This document shows, piece by piece, positions 54,837-63,541 of a DNA stretch of 64,000 bases; positions within the stretch are counted from its first letter, which is position 1; every line of letters starts with the position of its first letter. The stretch comes from Actinomycetaceae bacterium (GTDB taxonomy: Bacteria > Actinomycetota > Actinomycetes > Actinomycetales > Actinomycetaceae), in contig JAQYTG010000004.1 of NCBI GenBank assembly GCA_028724905.1, positions 62,001-126,000 on the forward strand, given 5' to 3'. The notes under the pieces are model-generated. The model made no database searches and had not been told where the DNA came from. It saw only the letters and a list, made by a program, of their open reading frames with translations. A program made the position numbers and the translations under genes.

Positions 54837-54927
54837 CGAGGTTTGAGAGCTTCGAGACTGAGAGCCCCACAACCCGAGGTCGCTGAAATCTGAGAGCTGT
54901 GGAGGTCGCCGAGGCCTGAGAGTTCAG
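54837..54927 (+). repeat. Three degenerate 25-bp repeats in a gene-free region
   Basis: GAGGTCGCCGAGGTTTGAGAG, CGAGGTCGCTGAAATCTGAGAG and GAGGTCGCCGAGGCCTGAGAG (first 20-22 bases each) occur at 54837, 54875 and 54902. The surrounding interval 54568-55154 has no credible gene; its 3' part repeats GCCAGGCTAGTG and CACTGG/CTCTATCA words. The binding-protein promoter should lie near 54568-54720. Confidence 0.75.
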
Positions 54928-55154
54928 CGAGCCGCCCTGCCAGCGCTTTGAGCGCTGCCAGGCTAGTGAGCGCTCAGGCCAGGCTAGTGGGCCAGCGCGG
55001 TAAGTGCTTGATATTGCCTCCGACTGGGTTGCCGGCTTGCACTGGCTTGTCAGTTCACTGGACTCTATCAGCTCACTGTGGTCTGTGCCAGGTTCTGCCA
55101 GCTCGTCACTTCTGCAGCTAACGGCGCTCTACCGGTTTACTGGGCTCTATCAAT

Positions 55155-55571
55155 TCAGTGAGCCAGCGCGTTCGTATTCTCAGTGCCGCGGAAGACCACG
55201 AATTTCCACCAGAGGAACTCGCCGATGAAGTTGATGATCATGGTGAAAATTTTTATCACCCAATCGAGCCAACCAAGCTGCGCCAGAGCGTTGCCCCACC
55301 AGCTGGAAGCGGGGATAAACAGCGCATAGAAGAGCGCCACGAGCAGCATAGCTTTGGGCACATTACCGGCACTCTTGAATGTGTACCTGCGGTTTAGTGT
55401 GAAGTTGTACAGCACCGAGAGGGTCAGCGATATGGCGTGCTTCACCCAGTATGCTCAGCCAGGGGCGAGCCACTCCAACACCGCAAATGAGGCAGCTTCT
55501 ACCACGCCAGCGCTGATGGAGAGCAGCGTAAATTTGATGGCCTGTATCTGTGTCTCGTTGAGCTTCGCCAT
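55155..55571 (-). pseudogene. gtrA: gtrA-family flippase-like gene with one in-frame TGA
   Basis: One frame of 139 codons matches a complete GtrA protein, a small four-helix membrane protein that moves or anchors polyprenyl-linked glucose or other sugars. It starts MAKLNETQIQAIKFTLLSIS after GGAGG, then FAVLEWLAPG, a TGA codon (55455-55457), and continues AYWVKHAISLTLSVLYNFTL NRRYTF in the same frame up to a natural stop. GtrA proteins carry a residue such as Trp or Gly here; TGG to TGA would be one base change. The downstream half has a GTG five codons later but loses helix 1. No other defect is visible, so the mutation looks recent, or it is a sequencing error. Confidence 0.8.
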
Positions 55572-55898
55572 TGAGCCTCCTGCATTGGTGCAATCACGCC
55601 ATTGCCACTGCACGATGATGATCGCTCCAACTGCGATCATGCGATTATCATACAGCTGGTTGCCAGCTGCGTGGTGTCATTGCGTGACGAGGTCGGGGCA
55701 ATTGCGTGACGAAAAACTGACGCGAAAAGCTGACGCGAAAAGCTGAAAAGAAAAAACGAAAGGTGTGTTCATGGCTCGCGGGCATTGCGCACCTGATCCA
55801 CGGGGATCGCGCACCTGACCCACGAGTATCATGGAGCCCAGGTCAGGAAGCTCCGGCTCTCACCAGTGAGGGTACGTGCTGACCCACAGCATCGGGCG

Positions 55899-55925
55899 CT
55901 TGGCTCGTGAGTATCACGCGCCAAG
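55899..55925 (-). terminator. Hairpin downstream of the FGGY kinase
   Basis: CTTGGCTCGTG and CACGCGCCAAG pair over 11 positions with one mismatch, loop AGTAT. It lies 28 bases after the kinase stop on the minus strand. No T-run is evident, so efficiency is uncertain. Confidence 0.55.
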
Positions 55926-55952
55926 GGACGAATATCAACTAATCACTGCCGT

Positions 55953-57617
55953 CTAGGCACCGTCAATTGCCGTGCTAGCGGCTGCTTGCATATCCAGTGA
56001 GCTTCCGCCGGCTCCGCCATCATCAGATTCATTCATAATTTTGTAAATCTTCCGATTGGCTTGGTAGAGCATCGTGAAAATCTTGAAATTCCGATCGTAG
56101 ATCTCGCGGTTGGCGGGGTTTGGCTGGTAACGATGGTTGGCCTTAATTTGCGTGGATGCCTGGGCAATGGTGGCATAGACGCCGAGACCCACGGCCACGA
56201 GCATGGCTGCACCCACTCCGCCGACGTTTTGCGGATAGTCCATCGTCTCCACCGGCCGTCCCAACACGTCTGCCAGGATTTGTGCAGTCACGGGTGAGAG
56301 TGCGCCGCCGCCTGCGAAACGGATCACCTCAGAGGCCGGTACTTTGCGTTCCGAGGCTTCCAGCAGCCAGCGCAGATGCATACATACGCCCTCTAGCACG
56401 GCGCGAATCATCTCTGACTTTCCGGTTTCGATTCCCAGGTTGAAAAACATTCCGCGCACGAACGGGTCTTCAAAGGGCGAACGATTCCCATGTAGCCAGG
56501 GGGCAAAGATCACGCCGCCGGAGCCAGCAGGCACCTGATCGACGACGGCGCTCATATAGTCATACATACTCTCGTAGGCAGTCTCCGGATCGTCAGCCAC
56601 AGTGGCCTGATCTACGTACATATTGATCTCGTCTGCGGCCAGATGATCGCGCACCCACTGGAAGCATTTTCCAGCTGTTTCTAGCTCGGCGAAATAGTTG
56701 AAGAGGCCGTGCTCGGCTCCGGTGACGGCAGCAATCATCGCCTGCAGATCCACGGTCGGTTTGTTGATGGTGGTGCCCACCCAGCCGGATGTGCCCCAAT
56801 AGACGTGCGTAGCTCCAAGGGTGCCGGCGCCAGCGCCCACTCCGATCAACGAAGCATCCCCGCCGCCCGCGAATACCGGAATGCCTGGCTGTAGCCCTAA
56901 TTCGCGGGCTTGCTGTTCGCGCAGTTTCCCTACGATCGCTGTAGATTCCACGATTTTAGGCAGGTGTGTAATATCCACCCCGAGCATCTCGCATTCGGCT
57001 TTGCTCCAGGCTCGGCCATCAGATTTCTTATCTACAAGCAGTGTAGAGAAGGCAGAATCCTCGGAGCGCACGCAGATGCCCGTCATTCGTGCGGCGATAT
57101 ATTCTTTGACGTCCAGCCATTTGTAGATTTTGGCAAACACCTCGGGTTCGTTGGCTTTCACCCACAGGTATTTCCACACCGGATCTTTCGCGGAAGCCGA
57201 AGCGACGCCGGTGTGCGAGAGGGAGCGCAGCAGCGTGGATGCATTCATGCCCGAAATTTTGATGCCGCGATCAAAAACAGCGCGCTGCTGGACGGCTCCG
57301 CGCTGATCCATATAGCTCATTGAGGGGCGTAGAGCATTCGTATTCTCATCGACGAGCACTAGCGCCTGCATTTGAGCGCAGAAAGAAATGCCCTCTATGT
57401 GCGCCATCTGCTCGGGGTTGTTGCGCGAGAGGGTGGCCATGGAGATGCAAATCTTCTCCCACCATTCGTCGGGATCTTGTTCAACGCCGCCATCGGGAAG
57501 CACGGTGAGTCCGTATTCTTCCACCTCGGCGTCAATCAGATGAAAAATTCCATTTTGGTGATCGTAGAGTGAGGTTTTCACGGCCGTGGTGCCCAGGTCG
57601 TACGTGAGAATCAGCAT
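55953..57617 (-). CDS. FGGY-family carbohydrate kinase
   Basis: A 554-residue sugar kinase. The N-terminal ATPase-fold start is ILTYDLGTTAVKTSLYD, followed by DPDEWWEKICISMATLSR, SYMDQRGAVQQRAVF (the family aspartate-Gln-Arg site), the substrate loop ARMTGICVRSEDSAFSTLLV, GGGDASLIGVGAGAG with the catalytic Asp, FAPWLHGNRSPFEDPFVRGM and the C-terminal FAGGGALSPVTAQILADVLG. FGGY enzymes phosphorylate ketopentoses, ketohexoses or polyols; the exact sugar is not readable. ATG 57617 has AAGGAGG upstream. It is divergent from an aminotransferase-aldolase operon, suggesting one pathway. Confidence 0.85.
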   Translation of the reverse strand: MLILTYDLGTTAVKTSLYDHQNGIFHLIDAEVEEYGLTVLPDGGVEQDPDEWWEKICISMATLSRNNPEQMAHIEGISFCAQMQALVLVDENTNALRPSMSYMDQRGAVQQRAVFDRGIKISGMNASTLLRSLSHTGVASASAKDPVWKYLWVKANEPEVFAKIYKWLDVKEYIAARMTGICVRSEDSAFSTLLVDKKSDGRAWSKAECEMLGVDITHLPKIVESTAIVGKLREQQARELGLQPGIPVFAGGGDASLIGVGAGAGTLGATHVYWGTSGWVGTTINKPTVDLQAMIAAVTGAEHGLFNYFAELETAGKCFQWVRDHLAADEINMYVDQATVADDPETAYESMYDYMSAVVDQVPAGSGGVIFAPWLHGNRSPFEDPFVRGMFFNLGIETGKSEMIRAVLEGVCMHLRWLLEASERKVPASEVIRFAGGGALSPVTAQILADVLGRPVETMDYPQNVGGVGAAMLVAVGLGVYATIAQASTQIKANHRYQPNPANREIYDRNFKIFTMLYQANRKIYKIMNESDDGGAGGSSLDMQAAASTAIDGA

Positions 57618-57933
57618 GAGCCCTCCTTGGTGCGCGCCGTGGGATTGCGAGCGCGCGACAGTGCAAACTTCGTACATTCTATACCGAGGAGGAGTGAGAG
57701 GAGAACGCGCGGAGGCGGGAGAAAAGCGCTCGCTGGTGACGGGCAGCTCTCTTTTCTGTGCTACTGCTGGTGTGTATGAGAACCGTTGGTTCTAGCAGCT
57801 CGGCGGGGAGCGGCGTCACTCATTTTTATTGAAATGGCGTAAATAAGCGGAAATCTACAGTTTGTAGGTATATGATTTGCGATGCGTTGCGCCATGCGGC
57901 GAGCTAGGATAGAGCCAATGCGTCGCAAACCAC

Positions 57934-57971
57934 AATGTTGCAGACTCAACCGAAAATGTTGCAGATTCAAC
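57934..57971 (+). promoter_or_regulatory. Two tandem 17-bp operator-like repeats before the aminotransferase gene
   Basis: AATGTTGCAGACTCAAC (57934-57950) and AATGTTGCAGATTCAAC (57955-57971) differ by one base and are 21 bp apart, two turns of the helix. Each contains the dyad GTTG-N6-CAAC. They end 8 bases before the AGGAGG of the gene starting at 57994, a position suited to repression. Confidence 0.75.
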
Positions 57972-57993
57972 GTTCGCACAGGAGGCGTTCCCG

Positions 57994-59457
57994 ATGGCTA
58001 TGAATCAACCGAGTGCGGCGGCAATTACTCGCCAGCTCGATGAACTCATCAAAAAACCCATATATTCGATCAGCCCAGCAGCGCTGAAAGACTATGAGGA
58101 GAACTACTTTGAGGCTAAATGTCGCACCAGTAAGGCGGCGATCACAGAGGCCAAGAAAGTCATTCCAGGAGGGGTACAGCACAATCTGGCGTTCAACTAT
58201 CCTTTCCCACTGGAGTTCGTAAAAGCTAAAGACACGTTCCTGTGGGACGTAGACGGCAATAAGTATTTCGATTTCTTGCAAGCTGGCGGGCCGACGGTGC
58301 TCGGCTCCAACCAAGACGTGGTGCGCGAACACGTGATTGAGCTGCTCAACGACGGCGGCCCGAGCACTGGCCTTTTCCACGAGTATGAATACAAGCTGGC
58401 CAAGTTGATCGTGGATTTGATCCCCAATGTGGATATGTTCCGAATGCTTGGCTCTGGCACTGAAGCCTGCATGGCGGCGATCCGCGTGGCGCGGCTGGCC
58501 ACCAAAAAGAAGCACGTGCTGAAGATGGGCGGCGCCTACCACGGCTGGAGTGATTCGCTCGGCTACGGTATTCGAGTGCCTGGCTCAAAGTGGACTCAGG
58601 CGCACGGCGTGCCGCACGCATATTTCAAGTACACCGATGAGTTTTTCCCTGGTGATCTGGAGGATCTGGAGGCAAAACTCAAGCTCAAGAAACTCCACGG
58701 CGGCACGGCGGCGGTGATGATCGAACCCATCGGGCCAGAATCTGGCACCCGTCCGCTCGACAAAGAGTTTTTGCTCGGGGTGCAAGAGCTGTGCCGTAGA
58801 TATGGGGCGTTGCTGATCTTCGATGAGGTGGTGACGGCATTCCGTATCAGCGAGCACGGAGCCCAAGGGTACTTCGGGGTTTCACCCGATCTCACGGTGT
58901 TTGGCAAGGTCATAGCTGGCGGATATCCTGGGGCTGGCGGCCTGGGGGGCAAACGCGAATATATGAAGTACCTCGGAGCCGGATTGGACGACGGCGAAGT
59001 GAAAGTCCACAAAGCTCTTGTGGGTGGCACGATGAGTGCCACACCGCTCTCGTGTGTGGCCGGCTATTGGGCGATCAAGACCATCGCTGAGACGGGTGCG
59101 TGCCAGAAAGCCGGAGAGATGGGCGATCGCATGACGAAAGGGCTACGTGAGCTCATTGCCAAGTATCACCTCCCATTCGTGGCCTGGAATGAGGAATCAG
59201 TGTGCCATCTGGAGACGGTAGGCACGATGCACTTTGCGATCGACTGGCACAAGCCGTGGACGATTCCGAACGTGCTGAAAGAGACGTCGGTCCGCAAGAA
59301 AGAAATGGAACACATGGGCGCTGCCTATATGGCAGAGGGGCTCGTGACGCTCGCAGGTTCGCGCTTGTACACCAGCGCTTCTTATACGCCGGAGCTGATT
59401 GACGAAGCGCTAGAGCGCTTTGACCGAGTGTTCCAGCACGTAGAGCAGGTGGGCTGA
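57994..59457 (+). CDS. Class III PLP aminotransferase, HemL-like
   Basis: A 487-residue fold-type I aminotransferase of class III related to glutamate-1-semialdehyde aminomutase. Substrate and PLP parts: VIPGGVQHNLAFNYPFPLEF, FLQAGGPTVLGSNQDVVREH, LGSGTEACMAAIRVARLATK, MGGAYHGWSDSLGYG, LLIFDEVVTAFRISEHGAQG and the PLP lysine in TVFGKVIAGGYPGAGGLGG. A housekeeping GSA aminomutase is less likely because of the length (typical about 430) and because the neighbours are a sugar kinase and an aldolase. It may remove or add the amino group of an amino-sugar or amino-polyol. Good AGGAGG; the stop overlaps the aldolase ATG by one base. Confidence 0.82.
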   Translation: MAMNQPSAAAITRQLDELIKKPIYSISPAALKDYEENYFEAKCRTSKAAITEAKKVIPGGVQHNLAFNYPFPLEFVKAKDTFLWDVDGNKYFDFLQAGGPTVLGSNQDVVREHVIELLNDGGPSTGLFHEYEYKLAKLIVDLIPNVDMFRMLGSGTEACMAAIRVARLATKKKHVLKMGGAYHGWSDSLGYGIRVPGSKWTQAHGVPHAYFKYTDEFFPGDLEDLEAKLKLKKLHGGTAAVMIEPIGPESGTRPLDKEFLLGVQELCRRYGALLIFDEVVTAFRISEHGAQGYFGVSPDLTVFGKVIAGGYPGAGGLGGKREYMKYLGAGLDDGEVKVHKALVGGTMSATPLSCVAGYWAIKTIAETGACQKAGEMGDRMTKGLRELIAKYHLPFVAWNEESVCHLETVGTMHFAIDWHKPWTIPNVLKETSVRKKEMEHMGAAYMAEGLVTLAGSRLYTSASYTPELIDEALERFDRVFQHVEQVG

Positions 59458-60938
59458 TGGCACAGCAAAGTTCCGGCAAAAGTGCTGGCAAGCATGAGTC
59501 TGCCTCTGGTGAGCAGGGATCTGTGCCCGTGAACGGATCCGTGAATGATCCTGTGGGTGAGTTTGCGGCTGAGTCTGCACGTGAGTTTACAAGTGATTCA
59601 GTGGGCGAGTTTGCGGCTGAGTCTGCACGTGATTCGGTGAGCGGTTCTGCAAGTGACTTTGCGGGCAGATATCCCGCGCGCGAGCAGCAAGAGATGGCTG
59701 TGATTGCGGCGGCGCAGACGCTACTCGCTGAGGGGCTCGTAGCTCGCACGTGGGGGAATCTATCAGCGCGGATTAGCTCTGATCGCTTCGTGATCACCCC
59801 CTCAGGGCGTGATTACCGCGATCTGGCAGGGGCAGATTTAGTGCAGGTAAACCTCGATGGAGAATGGGAGGGAACGCATAAACCATCGGGAGAGAAAGGT
59901 ATCCATGCGCTCATTTATCGAGAGCGCCCCGATGCGAAATTTATCATTCACACCCATCAGCCTTACGCTTCGGCGCTCTCCCTGGGCGCGAAAAGCTATA
60001 AGCTGCCCGCTGATCTGCAAGAATTGCTGGGCGCGCGCGTGCTCCCCATCGCCAGCTATGGTTTGCCGGGTACGAAGAAACTACACAAAGCCATGTTGGA
60101 GGCAGTGCGGCGCACGGGGGCGCGAGCCGTGCTCATGCGGGCTCATGGGTTGCTGGTATTCGGCGGTGACGCCCAGGAGGCACTCGCCATTGCGCGCGCC
60201 GTGGAGAAATTCTGCCGCAGCGTATATCTCACCCGCGTCTCCATCGTGCCCGAAGACGACGTTCAGGTTCAAGATGGTTCAGGCAGTGGCGGCGTGCTCA
60301 GCGCAGAGCGGATCTGGACGCGCAGCGGGATGGCTGCACGGGGAGCCGGTGCTTATGGCGCAGAATCGAGCGGTGTAGCCGCTGATGGCATGGCCACGGG
60401 TGGATCAGCCACAAACGGGATGGCTGGGCAGAATCGGGCGCAGGCCGGCGCCGAAGCGGCCCTAGAATCGGCGGCATTAGGCCCAGAAGAGCAGGCGAAA
60501 GCCGAGGTGGCAGCGCTCTTTGCCGCGCGCCCAGACGTGCACTGCATTATCGGAGAATCCGATCCGGCAGTGCTGGCGCACAGCACCGGCCTGCGCCCAT
60601 ACCTCGACGATTTCTCGCAGATTGTGGGGCTGAAAGCCGGCACTGTGGAGCACAGCGTGCGCTCTGCGCGGGGAATCGTACACGGCAAAGTTTTCGGTGC
60701 CCTCAAGAAAGTGGGCGTGCCAGATCTTGGCCTGTCCAATGCGGCATTCGGGGTGTATGCCTATTGCATGGGTAAGGATGTGGAAGATGCGCAGGCTGTG
60801 CAAATGGTGCTCCACAAGAATGCGCTCGCGGCTAGCTTTGGCCGCACGTATGCAGCTAAACCGCTCGGCAGTCTCGACGGAGCACTGCAGCACGCCGTCT
60901 ACGCGCTGCAGTATTCCAAGTTGAAAGACGAAAGCTGA
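59457..60938 (+). CDS. Class II aldolase/adducin-family protein, two-domain
   Basis: A 493-residue protein. Residues 1-75 are a low-complexity extension containing a near-exact repeat (VGEFAAESAR twice). Residues about 78-270 form a class II aldolase domain: WGNLSARISSDRFVITPSGR, KPSGEKGIHALIYRERPDAK, the zinc/Glu region FIIHTHQPYASALSLGAKSY and VLMRAHGLLVFGGDAQEALA. A linker rich in Gly/Ala/Ser (residues about 290-330) leads to a second related domain (ARPDVHCIIGESDPAVLAHS; ARGIVHGKVFGALKKVGVPD) lacking the histidine motif. Such enzymes cleave phosphorylated ketoses or polyols to DHAP and an aldehyde. Co-translation with the aminotransferase suggests one pathway. Confidence 0.82.
   Translation: MAQQSSGKSAGKHESASGEQGSVPVNGSVNDPVGEFAAESAREFTSDSVGEFAAESARDSVSGSASDFAGRYPAREQQEMAVIAAAQTLLAEGLVARTWGNLSARISSDRFVITPSGRDYRDLAGADLVQVNLDGEWEGTHKPSGEKGIHALIYRERPDAKFIIHTHQPYASALSLGAKSYKLPADLQELLGARVLPIASYGLPGTKKLHKAMLEAVRRTGARAVLMRAHGLLVFGGDAQEALAIARAVEKFCRSVYLTRVSIVPEDDVQVQDGSGSGGVLSAERIWTRSGMAARGAGAYGAESSGVAADGMATGGSATNGMAGQNRAQAGAEAALESAALGPEEQAKAEVAALFAARPDVHCIIGESDPAVLAHSTGLRPYLDDFSQIVGLKAGTVEHSVRSARGIVHGKVFGALKKVGVPDLGLSNAAFGVYAYCMGKDVEDAQAVQMVLHKNALAASFGRTYAAKPLGSLDGALQHAVYALQYSKLKDES
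59553..59632 (+). repeat. 32-bp near-exact repeat in the aldolase 5' end
   Basis: GTGGGTGAGTTTGCGGCTGA... at 59553 recurs at 59601 with a single change over 32 bases (48-bp period, frame kept). It codes for the VGEFAAESAR duplication. Confidence 0.9.
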
Positions 60939-61072
60939 CGGCAGCGGCTGAAGACTAGCAAACTGACAATTAACGAGCTGACAATTAACGAGCTGACGGC
61001 TGTGAACTGATGGCTGTGAATTAACAGCTGGCGAACTGCGGTCGGCGATTCAAATCCGAGCTCGACATCATT

Positions 61073-61118
61073 GATCCGCCCGCTAGTACCACCTGGGAGT
61101 GATACTAGCGGGCGGATC
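61073..61118. terminator. 16-bp perfect stem between aldolase and XylR genes
   Basis: GATCCGCCCGCTAGTA and TACTAGCGGGCGGATC are exact arms with a 14-base loop, the most stable structure of the region. It lies between convergent genes and may stop both. Upstream, ACAATTAACGAGCTG occurs twice in tandem near 60965-60995. Confidence 0.85.
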
Positions 61119-61175
61119 ATTGTGAGCTGTGATGCTCACAGGCAGCTAAACCTTCAACCACCGGCGAATGCGCTA

Positions 61176-61249
61176 TAAAGCATGGGCGAACGCGCATATC
61201 GCGGCTAGATCTTAAAGCATGGGCTAGCGCGCATATCGCGGCTGAAACT
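61176..61249 (+). repeat. Two tandem copies of a 37-bp repeat
   Basis: TAAAGCATGGGCGAACGCGC... (61176-61212) and TAAAGCATGGGCTAGCGCGC... (61213-61249) are head-to-tail with only a few changes. They lie just downstream of the xylR stop; no gene is present. Confidence 0.88.
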
Positions 61250-61269
61250 TAAACCGCGAGCTTTACAAC

Positions 61270-62454
61270 TCACGAGGCGGTCATGGAGGCATAAGGATTG
61301 CGGAAGAAATGCTCGAACGCAGCAAAACACGCGCCGGTGGCGGAGGCAAGTACTCCATGCTCATCAGCTATGACGGAGATAGTGTTCCAGCGAGAACTCA
61401 GGGTGCGGTATTTCAGCTCGGCGTGCAATATGTGCTCAAAGTGGGGTAGGAGCAGCCCGAGATTTCCCCCTAATATCACTAGATCGAGATCTAGCAGGTT
61501 AAAGACGTTCGCAATCCCGCGCCCAAGGGAAACTGAAGCAGTGTCAAGAGCTGCACGTACGTCGTCATCCCCAGCTAAAAAGCGTTCAATGAAAGTCTCT
61601 ATTGTCTCTCCGAGCGGGATGTGTGCTCGGCGGAGCAATGCATCTTGCCCAAGGTATTGTTCGAGGCACCCGTTTGCTCCGCAGGTGCATTGCGGGCCAG
61701 TGGGGTCGATGCAAATGTGCCCAATCTCGCCAGCCCACCCGTGTTTGCCTTTGAAGATGGAGCCATTAATCATAATCGCCGAGCCGATTCCCACTTCTCC
61801 TGAGAGATAGAGAAAAGTGTGATTTTTGGTGGCACGCCCAGGGGAGGTGTAGAGAGAGGCGAAAGCCGAGGCGTCGGCCTCGTTGAGCACGCAAAATTGC
61901 GCTTCGGGGAAGGGGATAGATAGGTAATCCAAGGGGGCTAGATCCGTCCAGCCAAGGTTGGGGGCTGTGAGTAGATGGTTGGTGTGCTCGTCCACGAGCC
62001 CAGGCAGGCACAGGCTCACGCAGATCACGTGGGCGCCAGCGGGCTTTTCCCATTGGTCAAGAAGTTTCTGAACGGCTGCAAACACTGTGGCAGGCTCGGA
62101 GTTTCGATTGCTGGTGCGCGTGACGGTGGACAACACACGGGCGCCGGAAAGATCGAGCACCACGATGGCAATGTAGTTAATGTTGATTTCAATGCCGATG
62201 CTGAGATACGCCAGCTGAGTGAGAGCCAGTGGTAGCGATGGGCGCCCTGCCGAGGCATAGGTAGGCTCTAGCTCGCGTATGATGTGGCGCGACATGAGAT
62301 CTTCTACTAGGCGCGAGACCGTCGCTTTCGTCAGTCCAGTGCGTGCAGCTACGGCTGCGCGTGACGGCGGTTCGGCACTCTGAGCGATGGTGCGCAGGAC
62401 GAGTGACGAGTTTTGCTCTCGAAGAGTCTGAGCTTTCATCGCTGCGTGTGTCAT
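61270..62454 (-). CDS. xylR: ROK-family repressor, XylR-like
   Basis: A 394-residue regulator. The N-terminal winged helix is TIAQSAEPPSRAAVAARTGL TKATVSRLVEDLMSR. The ROK sugar-kinase-like domain follows with IGIEININYIAIVVLDLSG, TFLYLSGEVGIGSAIMINGS, the signature GKHGWAGEIGHICIDPTGPQ and the zinc motif CTCGANGCLEQYLG. XylR proteins repress xylose genes and release DNA when sugar is bound. ATG 62454 is chosen because it begins the conserved part; the ORF extends 54 codons upstream into the promoter. It is divergent from the xylA remnant, with a fitting operator between. Confidence 0.85.
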   Translation of the reverse strand: MTHAAMKAQTLREQNSSLVLRTIAQSAEPPSRAAVAARTGLTKATVSRLVEDLMSRHIIRELEPTYASAGRPSLPLALTQLAYLSIGIEININYIAIVVLDLSGARVLSTVTRTSNRNSEPATVFAAVQKLLDQWEKPAGAHVICVSLCLPGLVDEHTNHLLTAPNLGWTDLAPLDYLSIPFPEAQFCVLNEADASAFASLYTSPGRATKNHTFLYLSGEVGIGSAIMINGSIFKGKHGWAGEIGHICIDPTGPQCTCGANGCLEQYLGQDALLRRAHIPLGETIETFIERFLAGDDDVRAALDTASVSLGRGIANVFNLLDLDLVILGGNLGLLLPHFEHILHAELKYRTLSSRWNTISVIADEHGVLASATGACFAAFEHFFRNPYASMTAS

Positions 62455-62595
62455 AGTCTCACCGTTGTCTCTAGGTATTCTCTCGGCAGAATAAGGAAAT
62501 TCTCCATGGCCTATCTTAGCGAATGATGCTTGCTGCATAACTTTCCTGCCCACGAAAAGGTGAAGTGTAAACGCTTGACAACGCACAGCTAATAA

Positions 62596-62613
62596 TTTAG
62601 TTTTATAACTAAA
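62596..62613. promoter_or_regulatory. XylR-type operator between xylR and xylA
   Basis: TTTAGTT-TTAT-AACTAAA is a perfect 7-base dyad. It matches the TTAGTTT/AAACTAA style of XylR operators known in Gram-positive bacteria and lies in an AT-rich stretch in the divergent promoter region. Control of both genes is an inference. Confidence 0.75.
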
Positions 62614-62736
62614 CAAAGTACTGGCGGCAACGGAGCGGCATGATGAATCTTTATTCTTCTAGCACTGACGTATCGAATCGGTGTATTAGCCGCAGCAAGA
62701 TGCGGGCTCTGCAGCGGATAGTGAAAGGAAAGACGA

Positions 62737-63231
62737 ATGAATTTGTGGGATGTAGATCCGATTGCTTATGTGGGAACGAAAGAGGTCGGGCAAGATCTTG
62801 GCTTTCGCTATTATGATGCCGAGCGCGTCGTAGCGGGCAAAAAAATGAAAGACTGGCTGCGTTTCGGCGTGGCCTGGTGGCACACGTTTAATCAAGAACT
62901 CGTTGATCCTTTTGGTGACGCCACAGCGCAGCGCCCCTGGATGGGTAAGTATTCCAAGCCGCGTGATGAAGCACTCGCCAAGGTAGACTATGCGTTCGAG
63001 TTTTTCACAAAACTGGGTGTGGAGTACTTCTGTTTCCATGATCGTGATATCGCCCCCGAGGGAAACACCCTGCGGGAGACAAATGCCAACCTGGATAAAG
63101 TGGTGGCGAAGATTCACGAGAATATGGAGGCCACTGGCGTCAAGCTCTTGTGGAACACCTCTAGTCTCTTCACGAACCCTCGGTTTTTAGCTGGGGCAGC
63201 GTCGTCACCGTATGCTGATTCAAATCCTTGA
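62737..63231 (+). pseudogene. xylA: Truncated xylose isomerase gene (5' third)
   Basis: The first 155 residues or so are a good xylose isomerase, which converts xylose to xylulose: [60 protein letters not shown] and [21 protein letters not shown]. The ORF then ends in SNP-stop. XylA should be about 390-440 residues; the metal-binding Glu and Asp residues of the C-terminal two thirds are missing. From about 63218 the DNA reads as a sugar ABC ATPase. ATG with GAAAGG upstream. It is a deletion fusion rather than an early stop. Confidence 0.88.
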
Positions 63232-63541
63232 GATTGCACGTTCGGTTTACCATCGAGCTGACGTCATCATTATGGATGAGCCTACTTCTGCAATCGCTGA
63301 AAAGGAGGTGACAGCGCTTTTTGAAAAAATTGCTAAATTGAAAGCTGATGGGAAATCAGCAGAAGGTCCTCGTTGCCCGTTGGCTTGCAGCAGATTCGGA
63401 TCTACTCCTCCTCGATGAGCCAACTCGAGGTATTGATGTTGCCGCTAAATTTGAAATTTACGAGATTATTGATGAACTTGCGAAGAAAGGCTGTGGCATT
63501 TTGGTTGTTTCTTCAGAGCTTCCTGAACTAATTGGTTTGTG
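63218..63541 (+). pseudogene. Remnant of RbsA/XylG-type sugar ABC ATPase, internally deleted
   Basis: The first piece ([39 protein letters not shown]) is the Walker B region of the first nucleotide-binding domain. At about 63348, after GCTGATGGG, the frame changes and the text jumps to the second domain: [40 protein letters not shown] and [17 protein letters not shown]. The stretch between (rest of domain 1 and start of domain 2) is missing, as are both ends. Codon use is more AT-rich than in the window. Originally about 500 residues; such proteins power monosaccharide import (xylose/ribose type). Confidence 0.85.

Noticed and set aside
55455-55457. UGA read as an amino acid in this organism
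   Set aside because: TGA serves as the normal stop of lpqB, rpmG, rplL and others in the window, so a code change is not supported; the gtrA case is a point mutation or error.
61176-61249. Possible CRISPR array from the 37-bp repeats
   Set aside because: Only two copies, directly head-to-tail without spacers, and no cas genes.
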